Positions 45,323 through 55,857 are shown, counted from the stretch's first letter. The stretch is DNA of 56,421 nt from Gammaproteobacteria bacterium (GCA_015484945.1 WFUO01000024.1:1-56421); one strand, 5' to 3'. The notes: generated from the sequence alone by a model not told the origin. Translations and numbers: made by a program.

Positions 45323-46075
45323 ATGCGCTTCGATGTGCTGACACTTTTCCCGGAGATGATCGAGTCGCTGGGACACTATGGTGTTACCGGACGTGCGATC
45401 GACAGGGGCTTGCTGCAGTTGCACACGTGGAATCCTCGCGATTTCACCAGCGACAGACACCGTACCGTGGACGACCGGCCGTATGGCGGCGGCCCCGGGA
45501 TGGTGATGATGGTCGAACCCTTGCGTGACGCCCTGGCGGCGGCACGCGAACAGGCGGGTGAACGGGCCAGGGTCGTCTATCTCAGTCCCCAGGGACGGCG
45601 TTTCGACCAGCAGGCAGCGCGCAGCATGGTGGACGACGGCGCGGGCCTGATCCTGGTCGCCGGACGCTACGAAGGTGTCGATGAGCGGTTCATCGAACGT
45701 GAGATCGACGAGGAGTGGTCGATCGGTGACTATGTGCTCAGTGGTGGTGAGCTGGCCGCGATGGTCATGATCGATACCATGGCCCGGCTGCTGCCGGGCG
45801 TGCTTGGACACGAGGAATCCGCCAGCCAGGATTCCTTCATGGATGGTCTGCTCGACTGTCCGCACTACACGCGGCCCGAGCAGCTCGATGACATGGCGGT
45901 GCCGGAGGTGTTGCTGAGCGGCAACCACGAGGCCATCCGCCGCTGGCGCTTGCAGCAGTCGCTCGGGCGCACCTGGCTGCGCCGGCCCGATCTGCTCGAA
46001 CGGCTGGTACTGGACGAAGAGGCACAGGGACTGCTGCAGGAATTCATTGAAGCGTATCGAAAGGTACAGGATTGA
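45323..46075 (+). CDS. trmD: tRNA (guanine-N1)-methyltransferase TrmD
   Basis: Methylates G37 of tRNAs to prevent frameshifting. The 250-residue SPOUT-fold enzyme has [37 protein letters not shown], the trefoil-knot [15 protein letters not shown], and [24 protein letters not shown] lies upstream of the ATG. Normal length and position in the operon. Confidence 0.97.
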   Translation: MRFDVLTLFPEMIESLGHYGVTGRAIDRGLLQLHTWNPRDFTSDRHRTVDDRPYGGGPGMVMMVEPLRDALAAAREQAGERARVVYLSPQGRRFDQQAARSMVDDGAGLILVAGRYEGVDERFIEREIDEEWSIGDYVLSGGELAAMVMIDTMARLLPGVLGHEESASQDSFMDGLLDCPHYTRPEQLDDMAVPEVLLSGNHEAIRRWRLQQSLGRTWLRRPDLLERLVLDEEAQGLLQEFIEAYRKVQD

Positions 46076-46101
46076 ACTGGTAGATAACAGGGGTTAGCGT
46101 C

Positions 46102-46458
46102 ATGACGACGATTATTGATGAACTGGAAAAAGAACAGCTTAAGACCGACCTGCCCGAATTCGGGCCGGGCGATACCGTCGTCGTACAGGTCAGGGTAAAG
46201 GAAGGCGAACGTGAGCGCCTGCAGGCCTTCGAGGGCGTGGTCATCGCCAAGCGCAACCGCGGCCTGAACTCGGCCTTCACGGTGCGCAAGATCTCGCATG
46301 GCGAGGGTGTCGAGCGTGTGTTCCAGACCCACAGCAAGGCAATCGAATCGATCACTGTCAAGCGCCGTGGCGACGTGCGCCGCGCCAAGCTCTACTACCT
46401 GCGCGAGCGTACCGGCAAGGCCGCGCGCATCAAGGAAAAGTTGCAGACCCGTTCATAA
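46102..46458 (+). CDS. rplS: 50S ribosomal protein L19
   Basis: 118 residues with [27 protein letters not shown], the RNR[12 protein letters not shown] motif and [27 protein letters not shown], all L19 hallmarks. Last gene of the operon, followed by a strong terminator. Confidence 0.97.
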   Translation: MTTIIDELEKEQLKTDLPEFGPGDTVVVQVRVKEGERERLQAFEGVVIAKRNRGLNSAFTVRKISHGEGVERVFQTHSKAIESITVKRRGDVRRAKLYYLRERTGKAARIKEKLQTRS

Positions 46459-46484
46459 ACAACAGCAGCTGCATTGCCTGAAGA

Positions 46485-46518
46485 ATACGGGTAAGCTTTG
46501 GCTTACCCGTATTTTTTT
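46485..46518 (+). terminator. Rho-independent terminator after rplS
   Basis: A perfect 12-bp stem (ATACGGGTAAGC with GCTTACCCGTAT, loop TTTG) followed by seven T. It ends only nine bases before the next start codon, so the following gene must have its own start signal in the stem region, or depend on readthrough. Confidence 0.93.
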
Positions 46519-46527
46519 GTCTGAATC

Positions 46528-48282
46528 ATGAAGCTCCGGATCCGATTGCTGGCCTGTCTTTTGTTCCTGTTGCCGCTTGCCACGCAGGCAGCGCCCGTGC
46601 TCGACGAGGTCAGGCGCCTGGCCGTGCAGACCCCGGGGCTTGCCCTGCACTATCTTGCCGCTACCCAGCCAGATCCAGCGCACCGGCCACAGGACTGGAT
46701 GGCCTGGGAGCGCCTGCGCATCGAACTGTACAGGAAACGTGGCGATCATCACGCCATCGCCGAACGCCTCGCGCGGCTGCCGGCCGGGCTGCCCGTGGAT
46801 TTTGCCGACTGGGCCGCCACGCAACGGGTACGGGCCCTGTTGCGGCTGGGCAAGGGCGAGGCAGCGCTTGTTCTGTTGCGCCGCCTGATCTGGCGAAAGG
46901 CGCCGGAGGTGTCCTCCGCCCGCCTGCAACAGTGGCGGCGCCTCGTGATCGAGGCCTGGCTGACACGCGCCCGGAAGGGAGACGCAGTGACGGCATTGCG
47001 GCGCTACCGGCAGGATTACCGTGATGACGATCCGCACTGGCGGTTGCTGGGCGCGCGCGTATTGCTGCTGGCCGGTCATCCGCGTGAGGCCGAAGGCCTG
47101 CTGGGCAGGGCGCGCACCAGCCGCGAGTTCGCATTGTACTTTCTTGCCCGTCTGCGCAGCGGCAGTCTCTCGCCGGCACAGGTTTATCGGCGTGCATACC
47201 GTCTAGCCCGAAAGAGCCGTTCAGCGCACGTATGGAAACTGTGGATCGTGGCCGCACAGGCCGCCGGGCGTAGCGGACAGGCGCAGCACGCCATCCAGGC
47301 CTGGTCACGGGCTCTGAAACAGCGGCCGCGTCAGGTTCGCTCGCGCCTGTTCGCCGTAGATGGCCGCAAGCTGTGGCAAGAATACCGCCGCCTTGGACGC
47401 AGGCTTGCCAGCCGCTACCAGCTACTCGACGGTGACGATCGCGCCTGGCTGCGCCGGGCGAAACGCCTGATGCGTCGCCAGCCACTGGCGGCGCGTGCGA
47501 TTCTCGCCGAGCTGGCCGCCAGCACGCGTGATGCCGGAATCCGGCGCAAGGCGCTTTATCGTTTCGCCTGGTCATTGGCGCGTGCGCGTGAGCATACACT
47601 CCTGATTGCCCTGTATCTGCAACCGGGCGAAGCGGTCACGGTCGATGATCTGCCCGCCGGCTTGCGCCGGCGCATGGTTGACCGTGCGCTGCGGCGTTCC
47701 AACTTCCGCCTGGCCTCCACGCTGATGGGCAGCCTGACCCGGCCACCGGCCGGTGCGCGCAAGTTGTTCTGGCAGATGCGCAGGGCGCGTATTCTCATTC
47801 TTGGCGGTGCGCACGAACAGGGTATCGCGGCCATGCGCAACATCCTGTCCGGGTCGGGAAAACTGTCACGTCGCCAATTAGACCGCCTGATGCAGGTGAT
47901 CTTCGATATCCAGGCCATTGGCCGCCACCGGGCGGCCATCGAGTTGTTCGACCGCATGCCGGTACCGCAAGATGATCTCCAGCGCCGGCGCGAGATCCTG
48001 TTCTGGCAGGCCGATTCCTGGAAAGCACTGGGGCATTACCAGGATGCGGCCAGGTATTATCTGCGTTCCGCCACCCTGCCGGGCGCGAAAAGCATGGATC
48101 CCTGGGCCCAGACCGCACGTTATCACGCCGCCGAGGCGCTGGTGAAGGCGGGCCTGTACGACGACGCCGAGGCCATCTACCGGCACCTGTTGCGGGTCAC
48201 GCGCGAGCGCAGCCGGCGAACAGTGCTTGCCAGCAAACTGCGTCAATTGCGCCTGCGGCGGATGCGACGTGGCTTGCCATGA
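46528..48282 (+). CDS. Exported helical-repeat (TPR-like) protein
   Basis: 584 residues with a signal peptide (cleavage at TQA-APV, about residue 22) and a very Arg-rich, all-helical mature part with repeated pairs such as RKGDAVTALRRYRQDYRDD, GHPREAEGLLGRA, YQDAARYYLRSA and YDDAEAIYRHLLRV. The N-terminal part recalls the superhelical domain of soluble lytic transglycosylases, but no catalytic domain is present. Periplasmic scaffold is my guess. The ATG lies nine bases past the rplS terminator, without a clear ribosome-binding site. Its stop overlaps the ogt start. Confidence 0.8.
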   Translation: MKLRIRLLACLLFLLPLATQAAPVLDEVRRLAVQTPGLALHYLAATQPDPAHRPQDWMAWERLRIELYRKRGDHHAIAERLARLPAGLPVDFADWAATQRVRALLRLGKGEAALVLLRRLIWRKAPEVSSARLQQWRRLVIEAWLTRARKGDAVTALRRYRQDYRDDDPHWRLLGARVLLLAGHPREAEGLLGRARTSREFALYFLARLRSGSLSPAQVYRRAYRLARKSRSAHVWKLWIVAAQAAGRSGQAQHAIQAWSRALKQRPRQVRSRLFAVDGRKLWQEYRRLGRRLASRYQLLDGDDRAWLRRAKRLMRRQPLAARAILAELAASTRDAGIRRKALYRFAWSLARAREHTLLIALYLQPGEAVTVDDLPAGLRRRMVDRALRRSNFRLASTLMGSLTRPPAGARKLFWQMRRARILILGGAHEQGIAAMRNILSGSGKLSRRQLDRLMQVIFDIQAIGRHRAAIELFDRMPVPQDDLQRRREILFWQADSWKALGHYQDAARYYLRSATLPGAKSMDPWAQTARYHAAEALVKAGLYDDAEAIYRHLLRVTRERSRRTVLASKLRQLRLRRMRRGLP

Positions 48283-48746
48283 TGCAGCCGGATCTTGTGC
48301 TCGACAGTCCGGTGGGCCGGCTCGCGGCCGGTTTTCGTGACCATGGGCTGGCATACCTGGCGTTTGTCGATCGGCGCACGCCGCTCATGCTACCCGTGAC
48401 AGCCGAGGCACGTTCGCTCGAGGCGCAGCTGGCGGCCTGGTTCGATGATCCGGCCTTTCGTATCGATATTCCCTTGTGCATTCAGGGCACGGCCTTTCAA
48501 CGCCGTGTCTGGCGGGTCCTGCGCACGATCCCGCCGGGACAGGTATGCCGTTATGGCGAACTGGCGCAGCGGCTGGGTACGTCCGCGCGCGCCGTGGGCG
48601 GCGCTTGCCGCGTCAATCCCGTGCCCATTGTGGTGCCCTGTCACCGGGTCGTGGCCGCCAGCGGCATCGGCGGCTTTGCCGGCCATACCCATGGACGTCT
48701 GGCAGACATAAAGCGCTGGTTGCTGGCGCATGAGGCCGGGGCTTGA
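48279..48746 (+). CDS. ogt: Methylated-DNA-protein cysteine methyltransferase
   Basis: Suicide repair protein that takes the methyl group from O6-methylguanine. The 155-residue protein has the helix-turn-helix with the arginine finger (RYGELAQRLGTSARAVGGACRVNP) and the acceptor Cys121 in VVPCHRVVA. N-terminal domain somewhat short. It overlaps the previous gene by 4 bases (ATGA). The sigma-32 promoter of htpG begins inside its last codons. Confidence 0.93.
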   Translation: MMQPDLVLDSPVGRLAAGFRDHGLAYLAFVDRRTPLMLPVTAEARSLEAQLAAWFDDPAFRIDIPLCIQGTAFQRRVWRVLRTIPPGQVCRYGELAQRLGTSARAVGGACRVNPVPIVVPCHRVVAASGIGGFAGHTHGRLADIKRWLLAHEAGA

Positions 48747-48768
48747 AAACCCCGGCGCACGACCCCAT
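48742..48768 (+). promoter_or_regulatory. Sigma-32 heat-shock promoter of htpG
   Basis: CTTGAAA at 48742-48748 and CCCCAT at 48763-48768 with a 14-base spacer, a near-perfect match to the RpoH consensus, 44 bases before the htpG start. The -35 overlaps the ogt stop codon. Confidence 0.88.
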
Positions 48769-48812
48769 TGAGCCGGCACAGGTAGTCAACGCACACCCAC
48801 AGGAGTCGATTC

Positions 48813-50777
48813 ATGTCTGAAGTAGCCAGTCACAAGGAAACCCTGGAGTTCCAGACCGAGGTGCAGCAGCTGCTGCATCTGATGATTCATTCGCTGTATT
48901 CCAACAAGGAAATCTTCCTGCGCGAATTGATCTCCAATGCCTCGGATGCCTGCGACAAGCTGCGATTCGAAGCCCTGACCGATGACGCACTGTATGAAGG
49001 CGACAGCGACCTTGGTATCACAGTCCGCTTCGACAAGGACGAACGCACGATCACCGTCAGTGACAACGGTATCGGCATGACGCGCCAGGAGGTCATGGAC
49101 AATATCGGCACCATCGCCAAATCCGGCACCCGCCAGTTTCTCGACTCCCTGACCGGCGACCAGGCCAAGGACGCTCATTTGATCGGTCAGTTCGGTGTCG
49201 GCTTCTATTCGGCGTTCATCGTCGCCGAACGGGTGGAATTGCTCACCCGCCGCGCCGGGCTGGGTGAAGAGCATGGCGTGCACTGGGAGTCGTCCGGCGA
49301 TGGCGCCTACACCATCGAGACCATTGACCGGCCGGAACGCGGCACCACGGTAATCCTTCATTTGCGTGAGGGCGAGGACGAGTTCCTCGACCACTGGCGC
49401 CTGCGTCACATCATCAAGACCTATTCCGATCACATAACGTTGCCCATCCGGATGCCATCCAGCAGCAAGGAAGACGAGATGGAAGTGGTCAACCAGGCAT
49501 CCGCGCTGTGGGCGCGTCCGCGCAACGAGATCAGCGATGACGAGTACAAGGAGTTCTACAAGCATGTCGCGCATGATTTCGAGGATCCTCTGGCCTGGAC
49601 CCACAACCGCGTCGAAGGCCGCCATGAGTACATCAGCCTGCTCTACATTCCCAAGCGCGCGCCGTTCGACCTGTACGACCGCGAGCGCCGGCATGGCGTC
49701 AAACTGTATGTGAAACGGGTGTTCATCATGGATGACGCCGAGCAGTTGATGCCGGCCTACCTGCGTTTCGTGCGTGGTGTCATAGACTCCAGCGATCTGC
49801 CGCTGAACATCTCGCGCGAGATCCTCCAACACAACCGTGAGATCGATGCCATTCGCGGTGGCTCGGTGAAGAAGGTGCTTGGGCTGCTAGAGGATCTGGC
49901 GAAGAACGACAAGGAGAAATACGCCGAGTTCTGGGAACAGTTCGGCAAGGTCATGAAGGAAGGGCCGGCCGAGGATTTCGGCAACCGTGAGCGTATCGCC
50001 GGACTGCTGCGCTTCCGTTCCACTCACAACGACGGCGCGACCGAGGATGTCAGCCTGGCAGATTACGTCTCTCGCATGAAAGAAGGACAGGACAAGATCT
50101 GGTACATCACTGCCGACACCCTGGCCGCGGCCAAGAACAGCCCGCATCTCGAGGTGTTCCGCAAAAAGGGTATCGAGGTGCTGCTGTTGTCCGACCGGGT
50201 GGACGAATGGCTGGTGGCCAACCTGCCCGAATTCGACGGCAAGCCGTTGCGTTCGGTGGCCAAGGGTGATCTCGATCTGGGCGATCTCGAAGACGAAAAG
50301 GAAAAGAAAGAGCGCGAAAAGACCGGCAAGGAATACCGGAAACTGCTCGATCGGATCGAAAAGGCCCTGGACGGCAAGGTCAAGGCCGTCAAGGTCAGTC
50401 ATCGCCTGACCGCCTCGCCGTCGTGCCTGGTGGTGGACGAGAACGACATGGGCCTGAGCATGCAGAAGCTGCTGCAGCAGGCAGGCCACAATGTGCCGGC
50501 ATTGAACCCGACCCTGGAGATCAACCCCGATCATCCGCTGATTCAGCGTCTGCACGACGAGACCGACGACCAGGCCCTGTCCGACTGGAGCCTGCTGTTG
50601 TATGAACAGGCCCTGCTCAGCGAGGGTGGCCAGCTTGAGGATCCAGCCGCCTTCGTTGCCCGCCTCAACGGCATGCTGTTGTCCATCTCCTCCGACGCTG
50701 GCCAGGCCGCACCAAAGAAACGCAAGAAGAAGACCACGGCGAAGAAACGCAGTGGCAAGCCGGCGGACGAGGACTGA
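48813..50777 (+). CDS. htpG: Chaperone HtpG (Hsp90)
   Basis: ATP-dependent Hsp90 chaperone. The 654-residue protein starts with [43 protein letters not shown], then GHKL motifs SDNGIGMT and [11 protein letters not shown], the middle domain with [39 protein letters not shown], and the dimerisation domain. It ends in a Lys-rich tail with [14 protein letters not shown], which is unusual for HtpG. Preceded by a sigma-32 promoter, so heat induced. Confidence 0.97.
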   Translation: MSEVASHKETLEFQTEVQQLLHLMIHSLYSNKEIFLRELISNASDACDKLRFEALTDDALYEGDSDLGITVRFDKDERTITVSDNGIGMTRQEVMDNIGTIAKSGTRQFLDSLTGDQAKDAHLIGQFGVGFYSAFIVAERVELLTRRAGLGEEHGVHWESSGDGAYTIETIDRPERGTTVILHLREGEDEFLDHWRLRHIIKTYSDHITLPIRMPSSSKEDEMEVVNQASALWARPRNEISDDEYKEFYKHVAHDFEDPLAWTHNRVEGRHEYISLLYIPKRAPFDLYDRERRHGVKLYVKRVFIMDDAEQLMPAYLRFVRGVIDSSDLPLNISREILQHNREIDAIRGGSVKKVLGLLEDLAKNDKEKYAEFWEQFGKVMKEGPAEDFGNRERIAGLLRFRSTHNDGATEDVSLADYVSRMKEGQDKIWYITADTLAAAKNSPHLEVFRKKGIEVLLLSDRVDEWLVANLPEFDGKPLRSVAKGDLDLGDLEDEKEKKEREKTGKEYRKLLDRIEKALDGKVKAVKVSHRLTASPSCLVVDENDMGLSMQKLLQQAGHNVPALNPTLEINPDHPLIQRLHDETDDQALSDWSLLLYEQALLSEGGQLEDPAAFVARLNGMLLSISSDAGQAAPKKRKKKTTAKKRSGKPADED

Positions 50778-50806
50778 TTCCCGGCCCGGATAGCGTGGTG
50801 TAGAAT
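50778..50806 (+). promoter_or_regulatory. Possible promoter of hslR
   Basis: TAGAAT at 50801-50806 with a weak TTCCCG at 50778-50783 (17-base spacer). The -10 ends six bases before the ATG, suggesting a leaderless or nearly leaderless transcript. Confidence 0.4.
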
Positions 50807-50812
50807 CCGGGC

Positions 50813-51247
50813 ATGGGCAGAAGCCGACAACGAGCACAGGCCGGTGCGCCGGATCAGCCCGGCAGCGTGCGTCTCGACAAGTGGCTGTGGGCCGCGCGTT
50901 TCTTCAAGACACGGGCACTGGCCACCGAAGCCGTCCAGGGCGGCAAGGTGCATCTCAATGGCCAGCGTGTCAAGCCGGCGCGCGCGGTACAGCCGGGTGA
51001 CGAACTGTGTATCCACAAAGGAGATCTCGAATACACCGTTACGGTCACCGGGTTGGGTGAAAGGCGCGTTTCGGCCAGGGTCGCCAGTACCTGGTACGAG
51101 GAATCCGAGGCCAGCCGCGCGCAACGCGAGGAGCGGATCCGTCAGCGCCGTCTGCTGGCAGCCGCCATGCCGCGTATGCCCGGCCGGCCCAACAAGAAGG
51201 ACCGGCGTCTGATCCATCGATTCAAACGCCGCACCGGGAACGAGTGA
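50813..51247 (+). CDS. hslR: Heat shock protein 15 (S4 domain)
   Basis: 144 residues, S4 RNA-binding domain at about 18-65 ([41 protein letters not shown]), then a basic C-terminal region with [20 protein letters not shown], as in Hsp15, which rescues 50S subunits carrying stalled nascent chains. It lies directly after htpG, both heat-shock functions. Confidence 0.95.
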   Translation: MGRSRQRAQAGAPDQPGSVRLDKWLWAARFFKTRALATEAVQGGKVHLNGQRVKPARAVQPGDELCIHKGDLEYTVTVTGLGERRVSARVASTWYEESEASRAQREERIRQRRLLAAAMPRMPGRPNKKDRRLIHRFKRRTGNE

Positions 51248-51253
51248 CGGTTC

Positions 51254-51391
51254 ATGCGCCGCAGACTATTCATGCTTTTCATCGCCATTCAGCGCATGGA
51301 GTACGCGCTGTCCGACAAGCCCGGTTTCGAGGTCGATGCCTCGCGCCTTATCTGGCGGTTCTTTGCCGCCCATCCACGGGGCCGACAATGA
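51254..51391 (+). CDS. Possible 45-residue protein between hslR and the Nudix gene
   Basis: ATG at 51254, TGA at 51389-51391 overlapping the Nudix ATG (ATGA). The product begins [19 protein letters not shown] and ends in [11 protein letters not shown]. Codon use is like the neighbours, and the overlap at both ends is operon-like (it starts 7 bases after the hslR stop). I do not recognise it; it may be a real small protein or the relic of a longer one. Confidence 0.4.
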   Translation: MRRRLFMLFIAIQRMEYALSDKPGFEVDASRLIWRFFAAHPRGRQ

Positions 51392-51807
51392 GCCGTCCGC
51401 AGACACCGTCACTGACAGTGGACATCATCATCACACCCGAACCGCAACTGGTCAGACCGGTGGTATTGATCGAACGCCGTCATCCACCGCATGGCTGGGC
51501 CCTGCCGGGCGGCTTTGTCGATATCGGTGAAACGGTCGAACAGGCAGCTGTGCGAGAGGCGCGCGAGGAGACCTCACTGGATGTGCGTCTGGTGCACCTG
51601 CTGGGCGTCTATTCCGATCCGGCGCGCGACCCGCGCGGTCACACGGCCAGTGTCGTCTATGTGGCGACAACCACCATGCCGGATCGCCTGGCCGCAGCCG
51701 ATGATGCCGCCCGCGCCGCCTGGTACAGGCTAGACAACCTGCCGTCACTGGCCTTCGACCATGCGCAAATCCTGCAAGACTACCGTCGTTGGTTGACTCA
51801 AACGTGA
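51388..51807 (+). CDS. Nudix hydrolase
   Basis: 139 residues. The Nudix box is [25 protein letters not shown]5EX7REAxEE is intact, with Ser for the usual second Gly. It begins [35 protein letters not shown], the usual ADP-ribose or nucleotide pyrophosphatase layout. The frame extends back to 51244, but that part is not Nudix-like and would conflict with the small ORF. Substrate not predictable. Confidence 0.9.
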   Translation: MSRPQTPSLTVDIIITPEPQLVRPVVLIERRHPPHGWALPGGFVDIGETVEQAAVREAREETSLDVRLVHLLGVYSDPARDPRGHTASVVYVATTTMPDRLAAADDAARAAWYRLDNLPSLAFDHAQILQDYRRWLTQT

Positions 51808-51850
51808 GACATGCCCGGATGCCGACGCTTCCACGGCAAAGTTTGCGTCA

Positions 51851-52510
51851 TCAGTGCAGCACCCTCTCCACCGTCAGGCGCAGTGTATCCGGCGTGGTAT
51901 AGGACTTGTTCAATACCGCCCGCAGGTTGTCGGCCCGGTCGGTGATCTCCCAGGTTGCGTGAATGACGACTGGCAGGCCGGCATGTTCATGCTGTAAATC
52001 GTGCAGCAGGTCCAGACCACTGCCATCGGGCAGCGTCATGTCGAGAATGACGAGATCAAAATCGCTTTGCTGCAGGCAGTCATGTGCCTGAGCCAGGCTC
52101 TTTGCATTGATGATACGGGCACAGTCACGCAGCGTCGAGGCCACCATGCCGGCCATGACCGGATTGTCCTCGACATGCAGGATCCTGGGCCGCGAACCGT
52201 CACCCATGGTCAGCGGAGGCGGTGGCGCATCGGCCTGGCGGCCTTCGATGGACTCGCTCGGGATCATGAAAACAGGCAACGGCTCACGGTGCCCGGATAC
52301 CGGATCATCGAGCCATTCCACTGGAGGCGCGTCGCCCCGCCGGGTACAGACAGTGATGGCATCGTAGTGCTGACGGTTGAGGCTGTAGCGGACATCTTGC
52401 TCGTTCTCGGCGATATCCGCGACAAAGCCCTCCTGATTGAGTTGATGGATCAGGTCTGAGCGAATATCGTCATCGCAACCATAGACCAGTACCCGCTGAC
52501 GCGTGAGCAT
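51851..52510 (-). CDS. Protein with two receiver domains, no output domain
   Basis: 219 residues. The first REC-like domain (about 5-85) keeps an Asp cluster (YGCDDDIRSDL) but lacks a phosphoacceptor (YDAITVCT). The second (about 108-218) has VEDNPVM, the phosphoacceptor in DLVILDMTLPDGSGLDLL, and a Lys in LNKSY. Neither is followed by a DNA-binding or enzymatic domain, and no histidine kinase is adjacent. Possibly a phosphate sink or adaptor. It diverges from the MoxR-type gene. Confidence 0.85.
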   Translation of the reverse strand: MLTRQRVLVYGCDDDIRSDLIHQLNQEGFVADIAENEQDVRYSLNRQHYDAITVCTRRGDAPPVEWLDDPVSGHREPLPVFMIPSESIEGRQADAPPPPLTMGDGSRPRILHVEDNPVMAGMVASTLRDCARIINAKSLAQAHDCLQQSDFDLVILDMTLPDGSGLDLLHDLQHEHAGLPVVIHATWEITDRADNLRAVLNKSYTTPDTLRLTVERVLH

Positions 52511-52735
52511 GTTGGTGTCTCCCGTTTTTCATCCCCAAGACAATTCTATCAGAATCGACCTTACGAAATTTGTACACAGGGTAAACGATTGTATCTTTAT
52601 GCCCGTATTTCGCCTGTTCAATAGCCCCCCAATCGGCAAGGGCTTGAATGCATGGCGTGCCCGGTTTTGCTAGACTCAGCGGCCTTGCATGCCGGCGGAA
52701 CGGCTGCCGGCGTCTGACAGGCAACAGGAGCAACC

Positions 52736-53782
52736 ATGCGACCAGCACAGATACAGGTCATTCTCGAACGCGAATTCCAGAGTACCCGTTCCGGGCATCA
52801 TACCCCGGTCATGCTGTGGGGGCCGCCAGGTGTTGGCAAGTCGGACATGATTGCCCAGGTGGCGGAACGCCACAGCGTTCCGGTCATCGACATCCGGCTG
52901 TCGCAGATGGAACCCAGTGACCTGCGCGGTATCCCGTTCCGGGTAGGCGAACAGGTCGAGTGGGCGGTACCGGCCATGCTGCCGGATGCCGAACGCCACG
53001 GCGAGGCGGGCATTCTGTTTCTGGACGAGATCACCTCGGCGCCGCCCAGCGTCTCGGCAGCCGCCTACCAGCTGATCCTCGACCGCTGTCTGGGCGCCTA
53101 CCGGGTCCCCGACGGTTGGGCCATCTTCGCCGCTGGCAACCGTCAGGGCGACCGTGGTGTGACCTATACCATGCCGGCGCCGCTGGCCAACCGCTTTTCG
53201 CATTTCGAAGTCGAGGTCAATCTAGACGACTGGGTGGCCTGGGCCTATGCCAACGACATCGACGAAAGGGTGATCGGTTTCCTGCGTTTCCGCCCCGAAC
53301 TGCTGTTCGACTTCGATCCGGCGCACAACCCGGTGGCCTTCCCGTCACCGCGTTCGTGGGAATTCGCGCATCGCGCGCTGCAGAAGTTCGGCGACAACGA
53401 ACAAATGCTGACCGGTACATTGCAGGCCTGTGTCGGTCCGGCAGCCGGCATCGAGCTGGCGGCCTTCGTCGCCAACCTCGATCAATTGCCCGATATCGAT
53501 GCCATCACCCGTGGCGAGACGGTCAAGGTACCCAGGGAGATCGACCTGCAGTACGCCGTGGCCTCGGCCCTGGTCGGCCGTGCCATCAAGGCGCGCGGCA
53601 GTGATGATTTCGAAACGGTAATCGGTCATATTCTCGACTTCGCGCGCCTGTTCCCGCAACGCGAGATGGGCGTGATGCTGGTCTCCGACATGCACCGCGC
53701 CATTGGCCAGGACCTGTTCTCGGTGCCACAGTTCTCCGAATGGGCCCAGGCAGTGGCCGACGTGATGTTGTTTTCAAAATAG
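52736..53782 (+). CDS. MoxR-type AAA ATPase
   Basis: 348 residues. Walker A GPPGVGKS at 29-36, Walker B ILFLDEI, sensor-type AAGNRQGD and an ANRF arginine-finger region fit the MoxR/AAA_5 class. These ATPases act as chaperones for partner proteins with VWA domains. The partner gene follows after 63 bases. A possible extended -10 (TTGCTAGACT, 52668-52676) lies 60 bases upstream. Confidence 0.92.
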   Translation: MRPAQIQVILEREFQSTRSGHHTPVMLWGPPGVGKSDMIAQVAERHSVPVIDIRLSQMEPSDLRGIPFRVGEQVEWAVPAMLPDAERHGEAGILFLDEITSAPPSVSAAAYQLILDRCLGAYRVPDGWAIFAAGNRQGDRGVTYTMPAPLANRFSHFEVEVNLDDWVAWAYANDIDERVIGFLRFRPELLFDFDPAHNPVAFPSPRSWEFAHRALQKFGDNEQMLTGTLQACVGPAAGIELAAFVANLDQLPDIDAITRGETVKVPREIDLQYAVASALVGRAIKARGSDDFETVIGHILDFARLFPQREMGVMLVSDMHRAIGQDLFSVPQFSEWAQAVADVMLFSK

Positions 53783-53792
53783 ATAAAAGATG

Positions 53793-53834
53793 AAAGATAA
53801 AAGAGAAAACCTTTTTCTTTTCTCTTTATACTTT
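53793..53834. repeat. AT-rich inverted repeat between the ATPase and VWA genes
   Basis: Arms of about 17 bases (AAAGATAAAAGAGAAAA and TTTTCTCTTTATACTTT) match at 14 positions around a short loop. Together with the AAGATAAAAGAT tract at 6106-6117 it looks like one dispersed element. It may act as a weak hairpin between the two genes. Confidence 0.5.
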
Positions 53835-53845
53835 CCTCATCGCTT

Positions 53846-55057
53846 ATGAAACCCGAGATCGAAACCAAGCTCAGCGCCGCACGCACCCGGCTGATACTCG
53901 ACAAGCCCTTTCTCGGCGCGCTGGTGCTGCGCCTGCCGCTGGTCGCGGCGGATCCCAAATGGTGCAAGACCAGCGGAACCGATGCCAGATCGTTCTATTT
54001 CAACGAACAGTACATCGAATCACTGAGCCTGGAGCAAACCCAGTTCGTTCTCGCGCACGAGGCCTTGCACTGCGCCCTGTCGCATTTCGCGCGCCGCCAG
54101 CACCGGGTCAAGCATCGCTGGGATCTGGCCTGTGACTTCGCCATCAACGGCATCCTGATTCGCGAGGGACTGACACCCACGCCGGACGCCCTGTACCTGG
54201 ACCAGTTCGACGGCATGACCGCCGAAGAGATCTACCCGATGCTCGACGACATGGAAGACCAGGAGCCAATGGACCAGCACCTCTACGACGAGGAAGACCG
54301 CAGCGATGAATCACCCGATGCGGGGTCCGGCCAGCGGCGGGAGCAGGAATCCGGCGGCACTGGCAACGAGGCCGAGATCGACCCGAACGCCGGCGGCGCC
54401 CCCCAGCCCCCGCCGCTGGAAGGTGACGAAAAGGACCAGCTTTCGGTGCAGTGGCAGCAGCGCCTGGCCGGGGCCGCGCAACAGGCCATACAGGCCGGCA
54501 AGATGGGCGGTGCGCTCGCGCGCATGCTCGAGCATCTGCTGCAGCCGCAGTTGCCGTGGCGCATGCTGCTGGCCCGCTACATGAGCGCCAATGCCCGTAC
54601 CGACTACAACTATACCCGGCCCTCACGCCGCGAGGGCGAGGCCATTCTGCCCAGCCTGCGCAGTCACCAGATCGATATCGTGGTGGTGCTCGACACCAGC
54701 GGCTCCATCGGCACCGCCGAGATGGACGAGTTTCTGTCCGAGATCGACGCCATCAAGGGCCAGGTCAACGCCCGCATCACGCTGCATGCCTGTGATCATG
54801 AGCTGGCCGCCAACGGGCCGTGGGAGTTCGAGACCTGGGAGACCTTCACGCTACCGGAAGACATCACCGGCGGAGGCGGCACCCGCTTCACACCCGTGTT
54901 CGACTGGCTGGACCGCGAGGGCCGCCGGCCGGACCTGCTGGTCTATTTCACCGATGCCGAGGGCGAATTCCCCGACCGTGAACCGGCTTTCCCGGTGATC
55001 TGGCTGGTCAAGGGCAAGGCCCGGGTGCCGTGGGGGCAGCGGATCCAGCTCAATTAG
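53846..55057 (+). CDS. VWA-like metallopeptidase-type protein (DUF2201)
   Basis: 403 residues. An N-terminal zincin-like region has HEALH at 71-75 (the HExxH motif), then an acidic, low-complexity linker of about 80 residues, and a C-terminal von Willebrand A domain with the MIDAS motif DTSGSI from Asp283 and FTDAEG. It lacks membrane segments. Together with the MoxR ATPase it forms a two-gene unit; the likely job is metal-dependent assembly or remodelling of a target. No ribosome-binding site is clear before the ATG. Confidence 0.88.
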   Translation: MKPEIETKLSAARTRLILDKPFLGALVLRLPLVAADPKWCKTSGTDARSFYFNEQYIESLSLEQTQFVLAHEALHCALSHFARRQHRVKHRWDLACDFAINGILIREGLTPTPDALYLDQFDGMTAEEIYPMLDDMEDQEPMDQHLYDEEDRSDESPDAGSGQRREQESGGTGNEAEIDPNAGGAPQPPPLEGDEKDQLSVQWQQRLAGAAQQAIQAGKMGGALARMLEHLLQPQLPWRMLLARYMSANARTDYNYTRPSRREGEAILPSLRSHQIDIVVVLDTSGSIGTAEMDEFLSEIDAIKGQVNARITLHACDHELAANGPWEFETWETFTLPEDITGGGGTRFTPVFDWLDREGRRPDLLVYFTDAEGEFPDREPAFPVIWLVKGKARVPWGQRIQLN

Positions 55058-55126
55058 GCCCGATAAATCCGGATTATCGTCCCATACATACGGCCATTAG
55101 GCGTTTTGCGCCACGCGCAGGCATAA

Positions 55127-55831
<705 letters not shown>

Positions 55832-55857
55832 GGCCTGTCTCCGGGCTGGCGGTGTGG

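Noticed and set aside
46661-47599. 312-codon minus-strand frame in the helical-repeat gene
   Set aside because: Arg/Ala/Pro-rich translation antisense to a gene with a clear signal peptide and overlap with ogt.
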